Below, piece by piece: positions 23,164 to 33,393 of a stretch of 64,000 nt of DNA. The notes under the pieces were generated by a model that saw nothing but the letters and a program-made list of their open reading frames with translations, was not told the origin of the DNA and searched no databases. Source of the stretch: Polyporus tsugae (lineage: Eukaryota > Basidiomycota > Agaricomycetes > Polyporales > Polyporaceae); NCBI GenBank assembly GCA_024305745.1, contig JAHRBS010000014.1:813501-877500 (forward strand), read 5' to 3'. Position 1 is the first letter of the stretch. Every line of letters starts with the position of its first letter. A program made the translations under genes and the position numbers.

Positions 23164-26060
23164 TCATATAGAACCCTCGACGCTGAGATCATCCGCGCTC
23201 ACTGCCAGTAGCGCCTCCTCAGCAGACTGTCCCTCACCCGGCGCCGTAGACGTGTCGCTGTCCCCCTGCCCGACCACATCTGATCCCTTTCGTGCCCCTT
23301 CCTTTTCAATAATTGCCGCACCTTTCATGATCGCATCTGGTATAACGTACATCGACTTTCATCCTGCCTTGTACTGATTTGGTCCGCCCTCCTCGATGTG
23401 CTTCAGTAGGTCCGCGAATGTTGCCTTCATGTCCTTACGAGCATGCCTAGTCGTCATCCCTGGGAGTGCAAAATTGCGCTCGGGATTTGCGTGGCTGTTC
23501 CGGAAGATGCGTACAAGCACCGACTCGAGCAGGATCCGGTCTTTCGTGTAGTTTGAGCCATCGCCGCCGTAGATAACCTGTCCGATCCCCCATCAAGTAA
23601 TAGATAATTAGTCCAAACTCCCCCGGGATGTTGGTGTCACGGTGAGAGGTCTCTCACCTTGATCAGCAAATTCAGTAACTCTACAACCCAATCTACGGCT
23701 CAAAACTCGTTCGGTTCTCCTGTCGGGTTCACAAGGATGTTCATCCGAATTGCCTGTCTGATTGAGAAGTAAGCATTCATATCTCGTCGTTCCCCATAGA
23801 TACGCACCGAAGACCTTCCGGATAAACCTCATATAGGTCATGCATGAAGCGCAATGTGTAGTTCGCATACTTGTGCTTTCCTGCTGCGCGGAATAGAGGT
23901 ATCCACTGCGCAAGCAGAGCCTCCAGGCACCCGATGTCCCCCGCGTTCATGGCATACGAAAGCTCCTCATACAGAAGCAAATAGTTCTGTGTGCGCATGG
24001 TGTTCTCTCGGATTTCGTCTCGTAGGTCTGGTGGTCGCATTTCGAATTTGTACAAGTCGAGACCTTCTCCCTCGACATAATCACGGACGAGGCAGTCTGC
24101 GATATCTTCGATCTTGGCAAGTGACGGTTTCGTCTCTGCCCATGCCTCCAAGGACTTGAGCTGGGGATTGCGGCGCCTCACCTCCGCTTTCCATGCATCC
24201 AATCTAGTAAGGATGCCGACATGATTGATGAGCTCATGCTGCTGCCGGAAGCTTGCCCCCGACACCAGGCGCGAGCTTTCGTTCGGTCGCAGTCGTCCAG
24301 CAATCTTCATGAAGCTTGTCTCGTCCTGCCGGGCCGACGGTGGACTGACGAGAAGCCGCCAAAGTGTATCAGCACCCGCCATCTTGAGGTGGAAGTAGCC
24401 AATGCCGAATGCAACCGACTGGAGCCGGTTGTAGGGAGTCTTCTCAATGGAACGTCGTCGGAGGGCTGATAAGATGCGCTCGTATGTACCCAAGTCACCG
24501 AATACGATGGTCATGAATTCTGCAACATCCTCCACAGGCATCCCATCTCCCTCGGACGCTGCTCCCGGATCTCCGACCCCGGCTTGCCTAAACATCTCGC
24601 GTAGCACATCAATGTTCCCGGCAACAGTCGACTGGTTGATATCTATCGCGCGAAGAGGTAGGTATTCTGTTTTCTTGAGAGGAATGCGTTCGACAGGGTC
24701 TGGGTCTGCGACATGGAGTTTGTAACGTGCAAAATAGGGCGGCCCATACTCGAAGAGGTCGCGCTTGAAGATCCACGCTCGGAAGCGTCCTGAACAACTG
24801 AGCTCGAGCTCATCCGAGGAGTCATCTTTGCCATCAGGCTCAGACTCTGGATGAAGCTTGTAAATGCGCTGCATGGTGGCGTGAGGATTAAATGGGATGG
24901 GGTCGGAAGCGTGTGGGTTCAGCTCGGAGCGGTTCCAGACAAAGTCTGAACAGCGTAGGTCCTCCCGGGTGGTGTGGTTCAAGTGGAGGAGCGCGCCGGA
25001 TGTCAGGTGGACGAGGCCACCATTCGCACCGTCTATTGTGTGGATGAGGATTTTCAACAGGATGTCGAAGTTGTCAAATGCGTAGGAGTTCATCAGAGAG
25101 CGACCGAGAACCTGGATATCTTCACAGCTTCGGATGGACAGGGACCGGACAGCCCGATGAATGGAAGAGAGTGATATGGAAACTCCCATGCGGGACAGAA
25201 CTTTGACGACCTTCTCGGGCACGTTGCAGGAATAGAGAAATACACCAACGATACTTTGAAGTGCATTGCAACGGGGATCGCGGCTCTGAAGTAGGATACT
25301 TAAAATCACAACGGTCTTCTATGAGGAGCCATTCGAGTCAACATAACCGGTGGAATATTATGTTAGCCAGTTCACTTACAATCCGCGCGAATGCCCCCTG
25401 CAAAGCACGCCGCCCACGCTGCTTCCGAGAAGCCTGTCTGGGTATCTCCGAGCCCTTCGCCTCGTTTCCACCGCCAGCACCTTGCGCCGTGCCCTCAGCA
25501 AGCCCTATCTCCTCCTCAAGCTCCCAGTACTCGCCATCTGAGTCCGAATCCAACTCGACATCGGGAGGCGAGGCAACCGCAGGAGGCACAGTGGCGGCGA
25601 GGGAGGGAGTACCGCCCTCAGCGGATGAACCGGACCCCATATCAGGCTGAGAGCCCTCCGCGGCGCCAAGGAGAACTTGAAGCAGGGACCACAGCTCAGG
25701 AGAAGCCGTTTGCATAGTCGAAGCCATGCTTTCGATCTGAAAGTCGCGTATCTGTTCCGGCGCCGTGTGCATTGCGCCGAAGTGCCACCCTTGTTCCGCC
25801 TTCGATAGAGCTTGCACTGCATTTGAGTACCGGATGCACATCAGGCTGTGCGCCCAGCTGCAGATTGAGGACGAAGTTGCGGGGTGGTAATAGAAGGCGG
25901 CGGTGATACTTGTGGCATTTGTGACGAGATCTTGGAGAGCAGGGTGGGAGGGATCGCGATATTGATTCAAAATGAAAAGTACAAGCTCGGAAAGGTGAAT
26001 ACCAGATCCAAAAACATAAGCTAGAGTATTCTGTAGGATCTGAGCACGGTGGGGGTCCAT
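23164..26060 (-). pseudogene. DUF6589-like protein gene with two in-frame TGA codons
   Basis: Exons 26060-25380, 25318-23808, 23757-23658 and 23577-23164 form one chain with GT-AG introns of 61, 50 and 80 nt. The first exon gives a 227-residue N-terminus with an acidic Asp/Ser/Glu stretch and a Lys/Arg-rich segment. Exon 2 matches my recollection of DUF6589: ILLQSRDPRCNALQSIVGVF, then AYDNFD-like NSYAFDNFDILLK, the LPLRAIDINQSTVAGNI block, the RRRSIEKTPYNRLQSVAFG-FHLKMAGADTLWR block and EELSYAMNAGDIGCLE. Exons 3-4 hold NILVNPTGEPNEF and TRHARKDM. TGA codons interrupt the frame at 23702-23700 and 23361-23359, each where CGA (Arg) would fit. Conserved acidic residues (FDNFD, AIDIN) suggest a catalytic or structural core, but the function is unknown; in this element it is the best candidate for the transposase. 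The start ATG is the first in frame inside the TIR. Confidence 0.75.
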
Positions 26061-26166
26061 AGAGTTTGCAGGACACCGTGCGCGAACGTGTGGAATGCGA
26101 TAACGGGTTTGCGCCACCGCAAGTCCTCTGGAAATGGAATCTCAATATCGATGGAATTTTTGGCAC

Positions 26167-26414
26167 GCCGGCGACAAGCCTACCCAATTGGGTCGACTTT
26201 GAGCGCTATCCCTCCGAGCTCCGTTTATTTACGTGTGTTTGGTGCCAGCCGTCGCTGGAGGTTGAAGGGCAACACAATGACACGTGATCCAGCCTGAGTG
26301 AGCGCTTACATGATCTAGGCTGAGTGCTACTTCTCGGATTCCACTTGTCCCCTGCTCCTGGATATCGGCCCTTCAACCGACAGCGGCGGTGGGTAGGAGC
26401 CTGGCCCTCCGGGC
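26167..26414. repeat. Right terminal inverted repeat
   Basis: Reverse complement of the left repeat. The block 26211-26251 is identical to 20197-20237, while the flanking parts carry substitutions and small indels. It lies about 110 bp upstream of the DUF6589-like ATG. Confidence 0.85.
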
Positions 26415-27472
26415 GCACCTGAGCTACGAACGGTTAGGTATGGAATATATTATAGTATACATCACAATTTAAAGTTGGACCATCAATATTCAGCTACCGT
26501 TTGTGCCTCTAGTCTGTCGTTGACCTGAGCAGTCTGCCACATAACCCTTTCTTAGCCCAGCCGAATACAACTTACTCAGCACACTATAGGGTGCAGTCAA
26601 CAATAGAATTTACTAACAAACAGTTGTTGATGGAGGGTACGCGATGTTAATCATATACCGGTCGCAGGCGCTAAAGCAGAGTAACAGCGGCTAACGACCA
26701 GTGGTGTTAACTGAGTTATTAATACACCATGACCCTTCCTTTCTTTCTAACGGTTAATCAACAGGTTAATAACTTGTTAGTCAACACTAGTATTGTGTTA
26801 AAAAGTTGCCCACCCTAACACTTAAAGCCTTAACAGATGACTTAAGTGATAAGCGGAACAAACCAACTCGCCTCTCACCAGAAGTGGTCCCATTCGGCCA
26901 GCATTCGGCCAAGCACCCATCCGACGTGCGCGAATGTCACGAATGTCACAGAAGAGTGACACAAGTGACAAACTCGCCCCTTTCTCCCCCAACCGGATCA
27001 ACCCCGGACACGTGGCCAATCGTGACTGTAACAGTCATAACAGTCAACCCCTGGATGGTGATGTTTGTGACATGCACCACCCTCCTCCCCCAACTGGATC
27101 AACCCGCACACGTGGCCAACACGTAGCCAATTGATTGTAACAGTCACAGTCACAGTCACTTTTCACCCCCCAAAACCTGTTCTACTTCATAGCTCAGGAA
27201 CGTTTGAACATTGAACCAATCCCCAGAGCCCAGTGTTCAACGTTCAATGCTCTCAACCCCCAGAGCTCAGTAGTTCTGCTTCTCCCCTGAAGTTGTTCCC
27301 AGTCACCCTCCATGAGTTTCGTGACCAGCAGGATGTTCACATAAATTTGCAGCGCTCTGTCACATGGATGCTCGCCCAAAGCTCCCTCATGATGTTCTCC
27401 TTACCGTTGCTTCCTTGCGGACAGAAATTGCCTTCTCTCCCTCCTAACTACCTGTTGTAACCTTCATAGCAA
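26415..27472. other. AT-rich flank with short direct repeats
   Basis: AT-rich and gene-free up to about 26800. Then a roughly 100-bp degenerate direct repeat appears twice (about 26988-27040 and 27085-27145), each copy with a CCCAAC-GGATCAACCC block, an ACACGTGGCCAA block and a GTAACAGTCA block. A further near-palindromic CCCAGAGCCCAGTGTTCAACGTTCAA stretch (described from 27222 on) precedes the leucine-rich fragment. Origin unknown. Confidence 0.4.
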
Positions 27473-27934
27473 TTGCAGCAGGTACGTGCTACAGGATCCC
27501 GTTTCCTCAGCAATGACCTGGACATAATCTCCTGCATCTCCTTCATGCATCCTCATAAATACAAGGAGTGGCGTCATCTTCGCATCCTACGCCTTGACAG
27601 CGAACCCCTTAGCCCCTACATCGCAGAGGCATTTGCCGGAGTCATTTCATGCGCGTCACATCTCGAGCACCTCGAGTTTGAGCACGCCAAGACGACCCTT
27701 GGGATGCACCCAGACCTTCCCCTCTCCTTTACAGCCCTCCGGACCGTCAAGCATGTCGTCATCTATTATGGATCTCAACACACCTGCAGGATGCTGGAGG
27801 CAATGCACTGGTCCTTAGAGAGTGCAGAGCTCAATCACATGGACAACAACCCAGACTGGCAGGATCCTGACAGTTTGGACCAGATGCATCCCGCTGTGCT
27901 GCTTAAGAACTCCTACACGACTCTAAAGACATTG
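27473..27934 (+). pseudogene. Truncated F-box/LRR-like gene fragment
   Basis: The open frame has the rhythm of fungal F-box-associated leucine-rich segments: WRHLRILRLDSEPLSPYI, CASHLEHLEFEHA, LSFTALRTVKHVVIYYG and LKTL. It stops being LRR-like exactly where the LTR of element A begins (27935), so the retroelement insertion appears to cut the gene. No F-box is visible upstream and the 5' end is not defined. These genes are very numerous in Agaricomycetes. Called from composition, not from a firm domain match. Confidence 0.45.
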
Positions 27935-28551
27935 TGTCATGAACATTCCATTCGGCGCCTGCTACCAGCGCCTTAGTTTCCTTTTTCGGACGATCTACTT
28001 CTCACATCGTACTTATTGTTCTCCGTTGCATTGTATCTCGTCCTTTGTTCCTCAGCACAATAGCTCCTTATTGTCCGTCGTCGCTATTGTTCCGTTTCCA
28101 TTGTTCACCCGTATCCATAGTTACCTATTGTCCCCGGGTTCTCATTGTCCTCTATACGTATATAAGGACCTGTACTTCGCTGCCTGGAGACCTCAGTTTC
28201 GACCTCTTGTCTCCAGCCCTGACCGTCGAGCCTTGCTCCGCTCTTGCTGCACAAGTGCTTGTCGGCGCTCCTGCTCGTCTCGTACGTATCCCTGATCCTT
28301 ACTCGACGTCCAGTCGTAACATTAGGTCAAAACTTCTCCACGAGCACCAGCGCACCTTTCCCCCAGGAGTTTACGCACATTTATCATTCCCCTTTCCCCT
28401 CGTACGGTACGCACTCAGATCCTCTGTGTTGGCCTAGCGTAGTGCGTGCTCTAGTCACACCATCGGATGTGGTCTTGATTCAACTCGAGGCTTGCCACTT
28501 TTAGTGGTACAGTGCGCAGAAAGCTCCTAACCCGAGACCCCGGCACTGACA
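27935..28551 (+). repeat. 5' LTR of Ty3/gypsy element A
   Basis: Begins TGTCATGAAC and ends CACTGACA, 617 bp. It contains a TATATAAG box (28159-28166) and a T-rich, ATTGT-rich U3. The left edge is defined by the break of the LRR-like frame and by an inverted second copy whose edge is at 44947. The right edge is less certain; I place it at the TGACA before the leader. Confidence 0.75.
28159..28166 (+). promoter_or_regulatory. TATA box in LTR of element A
   Basis: TATATAAG in the LTR, correctly oriented to drive the gag-pol transcript; the inverted copy of the LTR holds the same box. Confidence 0.5.
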
Positions 28552-29069
28552 GAAGTGGTCCGCCTCACGGTGTGGGAGGCTAGAGAAAGATGGCAAAACA
28601 AAGCCAAGGCAGGACACCCCTGGCCTCGTGTCCTTTGTGGTTAAGACACAGCAATAGGCCGAGGAGGCTGAGCAGACAGTGTTGGATTGTGCACCCGCCG
28701 TCTCTGTTCCTTGGATAGGAAGCGAGTTCTAACAACCTGGCGAGCTGCAGTACATACGGGCACGTCTTCCACGTTGTTGCGGTCGAAGACCAGCATTGGC
28801 ACGAGTTAGACTCATGGTGGTACATCTGCGAACAACAACCCTGCCCCAACCGGTCGAACACCTTTGACTGGGATGAGGAAAGCTGGTCTCAATATCCCAG
28901 TTTTGTCACAACCGCCCCAGAGCAGAACGATCTCATCATCCAGTCACAACCCAGAGTCCCCACCAACCGCCTTCCACAAGCAGCCTCTGCTGCTGCAATC
29001 AGCTGACCAGGCACACATCCCCCTAGCCATGCTCCTAGTCGTATCCCCACTCCCAGCGGATCACCCTCA
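28552..29069 (+). other. Leader of element A
   Basis: Non-coding stretch between LTR and gag. Its first 170 bp recur inverted at 44129-44300 next to element B. I could not assign a tRNA primer-binding site. Confidence 0.5.
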
Positions 29070-30110
29070 TTGGGATCCATTCCACTTGGCCAAGCACTCA
29101 CGCTAGCCAGTGACCGTATTGCACGACGAACATCCAACCCCCCACCCACACCCTCTCCGGCAGGGACCCCTCCACCACAAACCATTGTTCTTAACACCCC
29201 GAGTAGCCCCTCACCTGTGCCAGGTCCCTCACCCGTGCCAAGTCCCTCTCCACCCTCATCACCCGCTTCCATCATGGCCACACCCGCCCCCTTCAATGTT
29301 TCCAAACTCCTCTCTCAAATCGCCCCTTGCGAGTACAATGGAAAACTCACGCAGGAAGGGCTTCACTTTGTAGCTAATGCCCACATCTACTACGATCTTC
29401 TCGAGGTGCAAGGTGTCACGCACGAGATCCGCTAGATCACGATCCTCAACAAGTTGACCAGTGGTGCTGCTGAGTGGGCCGGCCCATACATTGTCACGGT
29501 GGCCAGCGGCAATGTTGCGTGGTCGGACTTTGCAGCCTTTGAAGGGTCATTCAAGGCGCACTTCTGCGCTGCAAACGACGAGGAAGCAGCCGTTGCAGAA
29601 CTCGCCAAACTCTGCAAGGCTTCGCATCGGCTTGGCACCGTCAAGGACTATACCAGTCAGTTCAATGCCATTGCTGCTCGCACCAGGTTTGGTGATGCGG
29701 ACAAGCGTGAACGGTACTGCACGGCACTCCCTTACAAGATCAAGGACACCTTTGCGACCACAGTGCACGACATCTCGGACCTCGCCAAGATCCAGAAAGT
29801 CACGCTGCAGATGGACCAGCAACTTGCCGCGCGCAAGGAGGAACGGCTGAAGCAATTTGGATGGAAGAAGAAGGGCGAAAAGGCAGCCGCCTCCGGTTCG
29901 GGCAAGAAGAAGTTCGACGGAGAGTGCTGGAACTGCGGCGAGAAAGGACATCCTGCGTTTCACTGCCCAAAGCCCAAGGTCGAGGGCCAATGGGCTGCCT
30001 CTTCTTCCTCATCCAGCACTGACGAGCTCACGACACTCAAGGCCCAGCTCAAGGCAATGGAGGAGAAGATCGCCACCCTTACGGTGGTCGATAAGAAAGA
30101 GGGTTTTTGA
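29070..30110 (+). pseudogene. gag of element A, one in-frame stop
   Basis: One frame of 347 codons. A Pro/Ser-rich N-terminus leads to a capsid-like core (PCEYNGKLTQEGLHF, TSGAAEWAGPYI, LGTVKDYTSQFNAIAARTRF), a basic Lys/Gly stretch, a retroviral-type zinc knuckle C-x2-C-x4-H-x4-C (CWNCGEKGHPAFHC) and a C-terminal coiled coil. A TAG at 29433-29435 breaks the frame early in the capsid region. The fungal element is not expected to make full Gag from this copy. The N-terminal Met could be 29070 or the ATG before ATPAPFNVSK. Confidence 0.85.
30101..30107 (+). promoter_or_regulatory. Candidate -1 ribosomal frameshift heptamer
   Basis: GGGTTTT in correct phase (G GGT TTT) directly before the gag TGA (30108-30110). 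The -1 frame entered there is the pol frame, which is open from 30107 for 2.7 kb. This is a canonical X-XXY-YYZ slippery pattern at exactly the gag/pol overlap. Confidence 0.65.
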
Positions 30111-32869
30111 TTAGAACCGCATTGGATGCTGCACGTGCTGGTTCTTGTAGTAATAGTCGATTTTCTGTACTGGGTTTGTCATTTGTATATGAAGTAAATC
30201 ACGATGGTCAACACTTTCATATACCGGTACGGTTAATCGGCAAGCAGCGATATAAGGACATTGTAGCTATGGTAGATAGCGGTGCTACTACTAAGTTCCT
30301 ACATAAACAATTTGTAGAACAGAACAGGGTTACAACGAGGAAGTTGGCAAGGCCAATTCCTCTGTACAACATCGACGGTTCGGAAAACCGTGATGGTACA
30401 ATCACAGAGGTTGCCGTGTTGGATATGGCAATCGGAGACCACAGGGAGAAGGTGGTCTTTGTAGTGACGGATATAGGAGAAGAGGATGTCATCATCGGCC
30501 TGGACTGGCTACGCGAGCACAACCCTGAAGTAGACTGGGAACGTGGCTCGCTGCGCCTGTTGAGATGTCCAGAGACATGCCCGGCTAACCAGAGAACCTC
30601 TGAACCTGTCAAGACCAAAGTGCGTGATACGGAGGTACAGCTTACAGTGCACTGCGGTCCTCGACGGGCAAAGAAGGTTAGGAAGGTTGGAAGGGTGTGT
30701 GCGGCTGTGATGACTGAGAAGAAGGAGGAGGATAGGCCCTGGCCACCAGGATTCCTGCCGCGGTGGGATGGAACTGAGACGTCTCTTCTCGATGCATGGG
30801 AGGATGGACAATGCCTTTATGGTGCTCCGCAACTGTTTGCTTCAGCGACATACACATACTCGCAACAACTCGCTGAGCAAGAGTACCAGAAGAAGGAAGT
30901 CTGCCCCATCGAAGAGATCATACCCGAGCACTATCACGAATACTTGCATGTGTTCTCGAAAGAGGTGTCCAAATGTTTGCCAGAACACGGACCCTATGAC
31001 CATGTGATAGAGCTCGTGCCTGATGCAAAGATGTTCCATTCCCGTGTGTACCCCCTGTTGCCCAGCGAACAAGGAGAGCTTGACAAGTTTCTCGCTGAGA
31101 ACTTGGCCAAAGGCTATATTCAAGAGTCGAAGTCGCCGATGTCATCGCCGTTCTTCTTTGTCAAGAAGAAGGATGGTAGCCTACGTCCAGTCCAGGACTA
31201 TCAGCGACTCAATGAGATCATCATTAAGAACCGTTACCCACTACCGTTGGTATCGGATCTGATGGATCAACTCAAGAAGGCCAAGTACTTCACAAAGCTC
31301 AATATTTGCTGGGGGTACAACAATGTGCGGGTTAAGGCCGGCGATGAGTGGAAGGCTGCCTTCGTGACCAATCGAGGGCTGTTTGAGCCGAACATTATGT
31401 TCTTTGGGCTAGCCAATTCACCCAGCACATTCTCTGCACTCATGAACGACATCTTCAAGGACCTCATCATACTCGGCAAAGTCACTATCTACCTCGACGA
31501 CATCCTCATATTCACCAACAGTCTTGAGGAACACCGCACATTGGTGCGCAAGGTCCTGAAACATCTTAAGGAGAACAACCTGTTCTGCAAGCCAGAGAAG
31601 TGCGAGTTCGAACAGCCTAAGGTGGAATACCTCAGTATACTCGTCTCGGAGAACTGCGTAGAGATGGATCTGGTAAAGGTGAAGGGTATCGCAGATTGGC
31701 CTGTCCCTCAGAACGCCACGGATGTACGGAAGTTTCGCGGTTTCGCAAACTTCTATCGGCAGTTCATAAAGGACTTTAGTGCCATCTGCAAACCCTTGGA
31801 TCGCCTCACGGGCAATGCGCCATGGCAATGGGGAGACAAAGAGCAGTCTGCCTTTGACGAACTCAAGCGCTGCTTCACCAGAAGCCCTGTCCTGACGATC
31901 TATGATCCAGACCGCAACACCCGCATCAAGGTCGACGCATCTGGCTCCGCTATGAGCATGGTTCTGTCTCAGGAGGGGGAAGACGGCAAATGGCACCCCA
32001 TCGCTTTTCACTCCGAGTCGATGAACGACGCTGAACGCAACTACGAGATCTACGACAAGGAGATGCTCGCCATCATTCGTGCCCTGCAGGCCTGGCGTCA
32101 CTATCTCGAGGGTCTCCCCAGTGTGTTCAAGATCCAGTCGGACCACAAGAACCTCAAGTATTGGCGCACAGCACAGAACCTCACACACAGGCAGGCACAA
32201 TGGGCTCTCTATCTGTCACGATTTGACTTTGTCATCTCGCACAAGCCTGGGACATCTAATGGCAGGGCCGATGCACTATCGAGATGGCCCAACCACCAGC
32301 ACGAGGATGCAGATGACAATCTCGGTCAAGTCTTGTTGCAGCCAGAACGATTCCGGGTATTGGCAGCCAAGAGAGGGCACCTATCAGTGGTTCCAGAGAA
32401 GGCACTGCTTCGGCATATCCACGAGTGTGGAGAACGCGAACAGGAGGTCGTAGAGGCACTCAGTAAGCTGGACAAGCTTGGACCAGCGCATCTTCAGAAT
32501 GACTTGGTGGACTGGAACAGTGAGCAAGGCCTGCTACTGTACCGAGGCAAAGTCTATGTCCCCAAGGACGACGTGCTGCGTGCTGAGATTGTACACATCC
32601 ACCACGACCTCCCGCCTGCTGGACACCCTGGGCAGTCGAAGACTTTGGAGTTGGTCATGCAAAACTACTGGTGGCCGGGCATGGCAAAGTTCATTAAGGA
32701 TTACGTTGAGACCTGCGACACCTGTCGCCACGGCAAAGGTTCACATGCCAAACCGCATGGTCCTCTTCAACCAAATGAAATCCCTGATGGCCCGGGCCAG
32801 ATTGTGACGTGCGACTTCATCACTGGACTCCCAGAGGTGGATGGATACAACACACTTCAGCTCATCGCT
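30107..32869 (+). pseudogene. pol of element A, 5' part: protease, RT, RNase H, integrase N-terminus
   Basis: Open for about 920 codons. Domains in order: aspartic protease with VDSGATTKF; linker; reverse transcriptase with KKKDGSLRPVQDYQRLN, FGLANSPSTF and the YLDDILIF catalytic motif; RNase H with DASGSAMSMVLSQ and YEIYDKEMLAI; integrase zinc domain (GHPGQSKTLELVMQNYWWPG then CDTC) and the first part of the integrase core (DFITGLPEVDGYN). The domain order RT-RNaseH-integrase is Ty3/gypsy (Metaviridae-type). The frame is cut at about 32870 by the LTR of element B inside the integrase core. The rest of integrase resumes at 44948, with roughly 25 codons missing between. Confidence 0.9.
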
Positions 32870-33393
32870 TGCTACGTCTCGACTATCAAACACTTAGTTC
32901 GGTAAGTCAGGACGTTGAGACCAAGAACTAGTTGTCGACTAGAGGTTGGATACTAGAGCGAAGAGCTCTAGGAGACGTGAGATGTATAGGAAGATTGCCA
33001 CCGGGGCGATCTTATAGAATACACAAGAGACTGAAAACTGGGGGTCACTACTGAGGTGTTGCCCCTTATATACACGAGCAGAGGCTGCAGTCTGAGGGCT
33101 ATATACTACGGACTGTGAGCTACAGACTGCGGGCTGCGGACTGCGGACTGCGGGCTGCAGACTGTGGACTGCGGACTGTGGACTGTGGACTGCGGACTGC
33201 GGGGTGTAACAGAGGAAATGGCATGGCCCGCCTGCGGGCCAAGGAAGTGGGACTGTATCACGGTAGGCGGCATTGGTCATTTGGGGGCAACCTCGGAAGG
33301 AATACACCGGTGAATGTGTCGCACCCTTCGACCGGGCACGGCAAGGGAGGCTTGGTGAGGAAATAAGAGACCTGGGGCTCGGGGATCGTAACA
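32870..33393 (-). repeat. 3' LTR of element B
   Basis: 524 bp, reads TGTTACGATCC...GTAGCA on the minus strand. Near-identical to 43528-44128 except for a shorter GGACTGC-type minisatellite and scattered transitions. Contains TATATAAG on the minus strand near 33062-33069. Confidence 0.9.
33110..33210. repeat. LTR minisatellite, short allele
   Basis: Tandem 7-8 bp units of the type GGACTGC/GGACTGTG inside the left LTR of element B. The right LTR holds about 70 bp more of the same repeat (43770-43937), which explains most of the LTR length difference. Confidence 0.85.

Larger units (their letters stand above)
20048..26414. mobile_element. TIR-flanked element with RecQ-like helicase and DUF6589-like gene
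   Basis: A 6.37-kb unit bounded by long inverted repeats (about 20048-20283 and 26167-26414) that contains exactly two convergent genes: a RecQ-like helicase reading inward from the left and a DUF6589-like gene reading inward from the right, their stops 2 bp apart. Each gene starts about 70-110 bp inside its TIR, so the TIRs probably double as promoters. No target-site duplication could be identified at the outer ends. I know of no named transposon class with this pair; the recombinase activity is unassigned. The helicase frame is open throughout and the partner gene carries two nonsense codons, so this copy is probably non-autonomous. Confidence 0.7.

Noticed and set aside
33110..33210. Regular short repeats resembling an array of spacers
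   Set aside because: Units of 7-8 bp without unique spacers, present in both LTRs of a retroelement in a eukaryote: a minisatellite, not a CRISPR array.
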